Source of the DNA: Nemertoderma westbladi
Taxonomy: Eukaryota > Xenacoelomorpha > Nemertodermatida > Nemertodermatidae
NCBI GenBank assembly: GCA_032718475.1
Contig: JAUCBJ010006717.1
Location: forward strand, 62,001-126,000
Reading direction: 5' to 3'
DNA: 64,000 bases
The notes beneath the pieces are model-generated. The model was not told the DNA's origin. It saw only the letters and a list, made by a program, of their open reading frames with translations, and ran no database searches. Below are positions 57,511-64,000 of this stretch, piece by piece (position 1 is the stretch's first letter; each line of letters starts with the position of its first letter). The position numbers and the translations under genes are program-made.

Positions 57511-57959
57511 TGAATGAACTATCAGAATGGAATGAACAACCAGTATGGAATGAATGAACTATCAGAATGGAATGAACTATCAGAATGGAATGAACTATCA
57601 GAATGGAATGAACTATCAGAATGGAATGAACTATCAGAATGGAATGAACTATCAGAATGGAATTAACTATCAGAATGGAATGAACAACCTGTATGGAATG
57701 TATGAACTATCAGAATAGAATGAACTATCAGAATGGAATGAACTATCAGAATGGAATGAACTATCAGAATGGAATGAACTATCAGAATGGAATGAACAAC
57801 CAGAATGGAATGAACAATCAGAATGGAATGAACTATCAGAATGGAATGAACTATCAGAATGGAATGAATGAACTATCAGAATGGAATGAACTATCAGAAT
57901 GGAATGAACAATCAGAATGGAATGAACTATCAGAATGGAATGAACTATAAGAATGGAAT

Positions 57960-57969
57960 GGCCAATCAG
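57960..57969 (+). other. Single GGCCAATCAG unit in domain E
   Basis: An isolated site preceded by a CTATAAGAATGG unit, which is unique in the window. The other single sites are 58662-58671 and 63151-63160, related by the 4,489-bp offset. Confidence 0.45.
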
Positions 57970-58499
57970 AATGGAATGAACTATCAGAATGGAATTAACA
58001 ATCAGAATGGAATGAACTATCAGAATGGAATGAACTATCAGAATGGAATGAACAATCAGAATGGAATGAACTATCAGAATGGAATGAACTATCAGAATGG
58101 AATGAACTATCAGAATGGAATGAACTATCAGAATGGAATGAACTATAAAAATGGAATTAACTATCAGAATGGAATGAACTATAAAAATGGAATTAACAAT
58201 CAGAATGGAATTAACAATCAGAATGGAATGAACAATCAGAATGGAATGAACTATCAGAATGGAATGAACTATCAGAATGGAATGAACTATCAGAATGGAA
58301 TGAACAATCAGAATGGAATGAACTATCAGAATGGAATGAACTATCAGAATGGAATGAACTATCAGAATGGAATGAACTATCAGAATGGAATGAACTATAA
58401 AAATGGAATTAACTATCAGAATGGAATGAACAATCAGAATGGAATGAACTATCAGAATGGAATGAACTATCAGAATGGAATGAACTATCAGAATGGAAT

Positions 58500-59511
58500 G
58501 AACTATCAGAATGGAATGAACTATAAAAATGGAATTAACAATCAGAATGGAATTAACAATCAGAATGGAATGAGCAATCAGAATGGAATGAACTATCAGA
58601 ATGGAATGAACAATCAGAATGGAATGAACTATCAGAATGGAATGAACTATCAGAATGGAATGGCCAATCAGAATGGAATGAACTATCAGAATGGAATTAA
58701 CAATCAGAATGGAATTAACAATCAGAATGGAATGAACAATCAGAATGGAATGAACTATCAGAATGGAATGAACTATAAAAATGGAATTAACTATCAGAAT
58801 GGAATGAACTATAAAAATGGAATTAACAATCAGAATGGAATTAACAATCAGAATGGAATGAACAATCAGAATGGAATGAACTATCAGAATGGAATGAACT
58901 ATCAGAATGGAATGAACTATCAGAATGGAATGAACTATAAAAATGGAATTAACTATCAGAATGGAATGAACAATCAGAATGGAATGAACTATCAGAATGG
59001 AATGAACTATCAGAATGGAATGAACTATCAGAATGGAATGAACTATCAGAATGGAATGAACTATAAAAATGGAATTAACAATCAGAATGGAATTAACAAT
59101 CAGAATGGAATGAACAATCAGAATGGAATGAACTATCAGAATGGAATGAACAATCAGAATGGAATGAACTATCAGAATGGAATGAACTATCAGAATGGAA
59201 ATGAACTATCAGAATGGAATGAACTATCAGAATGGAATGAACAATCAGAATGGAATGAACTATCAGAATGGAATGAACTATCAGAATGGAATGAACTATC
59301 AGAATGGAATGAACTATCAGAATGGAATGAACTATAAAAATGGAATTAACTATCAGAATGGAATGAACAACCAGTATGGAATGTATGAACTATCAGAATG
59401 GAATGAACTATCAGAATGGAATGAACTATCAGAATGGAATGAACTATCAGAATGGAATGAACTATCAGAATGGAATGAACTATCAGAATGGAATGAACTA
59501 TCAGAATGGAA
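58500..59511 (+). repeat. 4,489-bp-offset duplicate, left copy
   Basis: TATAAAAA units at 58522, 58774, 58810, 58936, 59062 and 59333, the GGCCAATCAG at 58662 and an extra-A unit (GGAAATG at 59197) all have partners exactly 4,489 bp downstream. Differences include AATGAGCAATCAG near 58573 and AACAATCAG at 58609. Confidence 0.88.
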
Positions 59512-60964
59512 TGAACTATCAGAATGGAATGAACTATCAGAATGGAATTAACAATCAGAATGGAATGAACAACCAGTATGGAATGTATGAAATATCAGAA
59601 TGGAATGAACTATCAGAATGGAATGAACTATCAGAATGGAATGAACTATCAGAATGGAATGAACTATCAGAATGGAATGAACTATCAGAATGGAATGAAC
59701 TATCAGAATGGAATGAACAATCAGAATGGAATGAACTATCAGAATGGAATGAACTATCAGAATGGAATTAACAACCAGTATGGAATGAATGAACTATCAG
59801 AATGGAATGAACTATCAGAATGGAATTAACAATCAGAATGGAATGAACTATCAAAAGGAATGAACTATCAGAATGGAATGAACTATCAGAATGGAATGAA
59901 CTATCAGAATGGAATTAACAATCAGAATGGAATGAACTATCAGAATGGAATGAACTATCAGAATGGAATGAACTATCAGAATGGAATGAACTATCAGAAT
60001 GGAATGAACTATCAGAATGGAATGAACTATCAGAATGGAATGAACTATCAGAATGGAATGAACTATCAGAATGGAATGAACTATCAGAATGGAATGAACT
60101 ATCAGAATGGAATGAACTATAAAAATGGAATGAACTATCAGAATGGAATGAACTATCAGAATGGAATGAACAATCAGAATGGAATGAACTATCAGAATGG
60201 AATGAACTATCAGAATGGAATGAACTATAAAAATGGAATTAACAATCAGAATGGAATTAACAATCAGAATGGAATGAACTATAAAAATGGAATGAACTAT
60301 CAGAATGGAATGAACTATCAGAATGGAATGAACAATCAGAATGGAATGAACTATCAGAATGGAATTAACAATCAGAATGGAATGAACAATCAGAATGGAA
60401 TGAACTATCAGAATGGAATGAACTATCAGAATGGAATTAACAATCAGAATGGAATGAACTATCAGAATGGAATGAACTATCAGAATGGAATGAACTATCA
60501 GAATGGAATGAACTATAAAAATGGAATGAACTATCAGAATGGAATGAACTATCAGAATGGAATGAACTATCAGAATGGAATGAACTATCAGAATGGAATG
60601 AACAATCAGAATGGAATGAACAATCAGAATGGAATGAACTATCAGAATGGAATGAACTATCAGAATGGAATGAACTATCAGAATGGAATTAACAATCAGA
60701 ATGGAATGAACTATCAGAATGGAATGAACTATCAGAATGGAATGAACTATCAGAATGGAATGAACTATCAGAATGGAATGAACTATCAGAATGGAATTAA
60801 CAACCAGTATGGAATGAATGAACTATCAGAATGGAATGAACAATCAGAATGGAATGAACTATCAGAATGGAATGAACTATCAGAATGGAATGAACTATCA
60901 GAATGGAATGAACAATCAGAATGGAATGAACTATCAGAATGGAATGAACTATCAGAATGGAATG
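59333..60964 (+). repeat. 1,653-bp tandem duplication, left copy
   Basis: Markers AAATATCAG (59591), a 17-bp unit AACTATCAAAAGGAATG (TCAAAAGG at 59851), TATAAAAA at 60118, 60226, 60280 and 60514, and 22-mers at 59860 and 60818 recur at +1,653. The first 200 bp sit at +1,635, because the other copy has one more 18-mer. Confidence 0.88.
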
Positions 60965-60967
60965 AAC

Positions 60968-62600
60968 TATAAAAATGGAATTAACTATCAGAATGGAATG
61001 AACAACCAGTATGGAATGTATGAACTATCAGAATGGAATGAACTATCAGAATGGAATGAACTATCAGAATGGAATGAACTATCAGAATGGAATGAACTAT
61101 CAGAATGGAATGAACTATCAGAATGGAATGAACTATCAGAATGGAATGAACTATCAGAATGGAATGAACTATCAGAATGGAATGAACTATCAGAATGGAA
61201 TTAACAATCAGAATGGAATGAACAACCAGTATGGAATGTATGAAATATCAGAATGGAATGAACTATCAGAATGGAATGAACTATCAGAATGGAATGAACT
61301 ATCAGAATGGAATGAACTATCAGAATGGAATGAACTATCAGAATGGAATGAACTATCAGAATGGAATGAACAATCAGAATGGAATGAACTATCAGAATGG
61401 AATGAACTATCAGAATGGAATTAACAACCAGTATGGAATGAATGAACTATCAGAATGGAATGAACTATCAGAATGGAATTAACAATCAGAATGGAATGAA
61501 CTATCAAAAGGAATGAACTATCAGAATGGAATGAACTATCAGAATGGAATGAACTATCAGAATGGAATTAACAATCAGAATGGAATGAACTATCAGAATG
61601 GAATGAACTATCAGAATGGAATGAACTATCAGAATGGAATGAACTATCAGAATGGAATGAACTATCAGAATGGAATGAACTATCAGAATGGAATGAACTA
61701 TCAGAATGGAATGAACTATCAGAATGGAATGAACTATCAGAATGGAATGAACTATCAGAATGGAATGAACTATAAAAATGGAATGAACTATCAGAATGGA
61801 ATGAACTATCAGAATGGAATGAACAATCAGAATGGAATGAACTATCAGAATGGAATGAACTATCAGAATGGAATGAACTATAAAAATGGAATTAACAATC
61901 AGAATGGAATTAACAATCAGAATGGAATGAACTATAAAAATGGAATGAACTATCAGAATGGAATGAACTATCAGAATGGAATGAACAATCAGAATGGAAT
62001 GAACTATCAGAATGGAATTAACAATCAGAATGGAATGAACAATCAGAATGGAATGAACTATCAGAATGGAATGAACTATCAGAATGGAATTAACAATCAG
62101 AATGGAATGAACTATCAGAATGGAATGAACTATCAGAATGGAATGAACTATCAGAATGGAATGAACTATAAAAATGGAATGAACTATCAGAATGGAATGA
62201 ACTATCAGAATGGAATGAACTATCAGAATGGTATGAACTATCAGAATGGAATGAACAATCAGAATGGAATGAACAATCAGAATGGAATGAACTATCAGAA
62301 TGGAATGAACTATCAGAATGGAATGAACTATCAGAATGGAATTAACAATCAGAATGGAATGAACTATCAGAATGGAATGAACTATCAGAATGGAATGAAC
62401 TATCAGAATGGAATGAACTATCAGAATGGAATGAACTATCAGAATGGAATTAACAACCAGTATGGAATGAATGAACTATCAGAATGGAATGAACAATCAG
62501 AATGGAATGAACTATCAGAATGGAATGAACTATCAGAATGGAATGAACTATCAGAATGGAATGAACAATCAGAATGGAATGAACTATCAGAATGGAATGA
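60968..62600 (+). repeat. 1,653-bp tandem duplication, right copy
   Basis: This adjoins the left copy and differs by one added 18-mer (near 61.1 kb) and one visible substitution, GGTATG near 62231 where the left copy has GGAATG. The shared 17-bp unit at 61504 shows that the deletion preceded the duplication. Confidence 0.88.
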
Positions 62601-62989
62601 ACTATCAGAATGGAATGAACTATCAGAATGGAATGAACTATCAGAATGGAATGAACTATCAGAATGGAATGAACTATCAGAATGGAATGAACTATCAGAA
62701 TGGAATGAACTATCAGAATGGAATGAACTATCAGAATGGAATTAACTATCAGAATGGAATGAACAACCAGTATGGAATGAATGAACTATCAGAATGGAAT
62801 GAACAACCAGTATGGAATGAATGAACTATCAGAATGGAATGAACTATCAGAATGGAATGAACTATCAGAATGGAATGAACTATCAGAATGGAATGAACTA
62901 TCAGAATGGAATGAACTATCAGAATGGAATTAACTATCAGAATGGAATGAACAACCAGTATGGAATGTATGAACTATCAGAATAGAATG

Positions 62990-64000
62990 AACTATCAGAA
63001 TGGAATGAACTATAAAAATGGAATTAACAATCAGAATGGAATTAACAATCAGAATGGAATGAACAATCAGAATGGAATGAACTATCAGAATGGAATGAAC
63101 TATCAGAATGGAATGAACTATCAGAATGGAATGAACTATCAGAATGGAATGGCCAATCAGAATGGAATGAACTATCAGAATGGAATTAACAATCAGAATG
63201 GAATTAACAATCAGAATGGAATGAACAATCAGAATGGAATGAACTATCAGAATGGAATGAACTATAAAAATGGAATTAACTATCAGAATGGAATGAACTA
63301 TAAAAATGGAATTAACAATCAGAATGGAATTAACAATCAGAATGGAATGAACAATCAGAATGGAATGAACTATCAGAATGGAATGAACTATCAGAATGGA
63401 ATGAACTATCAGAATGGAATGAACTATAAAAATGGAATTAACTATCAGAATGGAATGAACAATCAGAATGGAATGAACTATCAGAATGGAATGAACTATC
63501 AGAATGGAATGAACTATCAGAATGGAATGAACTATCAGAATGGAATGAACTATAAAAATGGAATTAACAATCAGAATGGAATTAACAATCAGAATGGAAT
63601 GAACAATCAGAATGGAATGAACTATCAGAATGGAATGAACAATCAGAATGGAATGAACTATCAGAATGGAATGAACTATCAGAATGGAAATGAACTATCA
63701 GAATGGAATGAACTATCAGAATGGAATGAACAATCAGAATGGAATGAACTATCAGAATGGAATGAACTATCAGAATGGAATGAACTATCAGAATGGAATG
63801 AACTATCAGAATGGAATGAACTATAAAAATGGAATTAACTATCAGAATGGAATGAACAACCAGTATGGAATGTATGAACTATCAGAATGGAATGAACTAT
63901 CGGAATGGAATGAACTATCAGAATGGAATGAACTATCAGAATGGAATGAACTATCAGAATGGAATGAACTATCAGAATGGAATGAACTATCAGAATGGAA
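62990..64000 (+). repeat. 4,489-bp-offset duplicate, right copy, cut by the window end
   Basis: This mirrors 58.5-59.5 kb, including GGCCAATCAG at 63151 and the extra-A unit at 63686. It is still matching at the window end apart from a C-G substitution (CGGAATGG at 63901), so the copy continues beyond 64,000. Confidence 0.88.

Larger units (their letters stand above)
53138..63829 (+). other. Dense TATAAAAA units, domains D and E
   Basis: I count 34 further TATAAAAA units here, for example at 53138, 53246, 53300, 53534, 56486, 58144, 58180, 58396, 58522, 58774, 58810, 60118, 60226, 60280, 60514, 61771, 61879, 61933, 62167, 63263, 63299 and 63822. Spacing is always a multiple of 18 within modules. 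The five-A tract is the only A-tract long enough to affect DNA bending in the array. Confidence 0.55.
1..64000 (+). repeat. 18-bp satellite DNA array spanning the entire window
   Basis: Every part of the window reads as head-to-tail copies of AACTATCAGAATGGAATG or close variants, always in the same orientation. At a mean unit near 18.2 bp this is about 3,500 copies. The canonical unit is 8 A, 4 T, 4 G and 2 C, so about 33% G+C with more A than T and more G than C on this strand. Common variants are AACAATCAG for AACTATCAG, ATT for the final ATG, TGTAATG for TGGAATG, and a 22-bp form with a duplicated AATG. Both window ends cut through repeats, so the array is longer than 64 kb. Arrays like this are typical of eukaryotic constitutive heterochromatin; species and chromosome position cannot be read from it. 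I found no unique stretch longer than one unit. Confidence 0.98.
57900..64000 (+). repeat. Domain E: TATAAAAA- and ATTAAC-rich array
   Basis: This domain has the highest density of CTATAAAAATGG units (24 counted from 58,144 to the end) together with ATTAACAATCAG, single GGCCAATCAG units and very few 22-mers between 57,868 and 59,180. The scarcity of 22-mers keeps one frame open over 489 codons (57868-59337), but its content is monotonous repeat. An internal repetition at offset 630, then 540, links 58144-58522 to 58774-59062, the step being loss of five 18-mers. Confidence 0.75.

Noticed and set aside
57868-59337. A 489-codon open frame made of NYQNGM-like repeats, and about 200 similar frames on both strands
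   Set aside because: They result from an 18-bp unit without stops. They start at any ATG, end at the next 22-mer, overlap in several frames, and show changes that alter residues with no sign of codon-level constraint.
1-64000. CRISPR array, because of regular short direct repeats
   Set aside because: There are no unique spacers; the repeats abut each other, and no cas-like gene is present.
1-64000. Telomere or interstitial telomere repeat
   Set aside because: No TTAGGG-like or other known telomeric unit is present; the period is 18 bp.
1-64000. CENP-B box within the satellite
   Set aside because: The box needs conserved CpG-containing bases (TTCG and CGGG), and the array has almost no CpG.
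1-64000. Heat-shock element, as in transcribed human satellite 3
   Set aside because: GAA triplets are present, but not as alternating GAA and TTC at 5-bp steps; all lie on one strand at other spacings.

Overview
The whole 64,000-base window is one uninterrupted tandem satellite array. I see no unique sequence, gene, RNA gene or transposon, and neither array edge lies inside the window. The basic unit is 18 bp, AACTATCAGAATGGAATG, repeated head-to-tail in one orientation about 3,500 times. It is roughly 33% G+C, A-rich on the + strand, and almost free of CpG. Units that carry one extra AATG tetramer (22 bp) are interspersed. Because 18 is divisible by 3, the canonical unit leaves two + frames and two - frames open. 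The long reading frames in the window are by-products of that arithmetic, not genes. An array of this size and order points to eukaryotic heterochromatin (centromeric, pericentromeric, subtelomeric, or a sex or B chromosome). The sequence does not let me name the species.

The array has clear large-scale order. Domain A (1 to about 18,180) is rich in GTAATG and ATTAAC units. It is built from modules anchored on a rare ACCAGTATGG unit, and from 7.4 kb onward these form a higher-order repeat of about 3.4-3.5 kb. Domain B (about 18,180 to 30,500) is the most homogeneous part. It includes 45 consecutive identical 18-mers and a 4,091-bp duplication. Domain C (about 30,500 to 45,130) is a tandem duplication of about 4.8-4.9 kb plus a partial third copy. 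Domain D (about 45,130 to 57,900) is three nested or successive tandem duplications of 2,720, 1,614 and 3,348 bp. Domain E (about 57,900 to the end) contains a 1,653-bp tandem duplication and a 4,489-bp-offset duplicate. It is rich in units with TATAAAAA.

The spacing of the 22-bp units forms a barcode. The interval series 148-76-238-40-148 bp recurs in at least ten places from 8.8 to 42.2 kb, so modules that look uniform at the base level can be traced by descent. Different variant units are confined to different domains. This is the expected record of repeated unequal exchange or amplification at scales from 18 bp to about 5 kb. No genes work together here. Any function would be structural (chromatin, protein binding, repeat transcripts), and such suggestions are marked as inference. 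All comparisons were made by eye; alignment would refine the boundaries.
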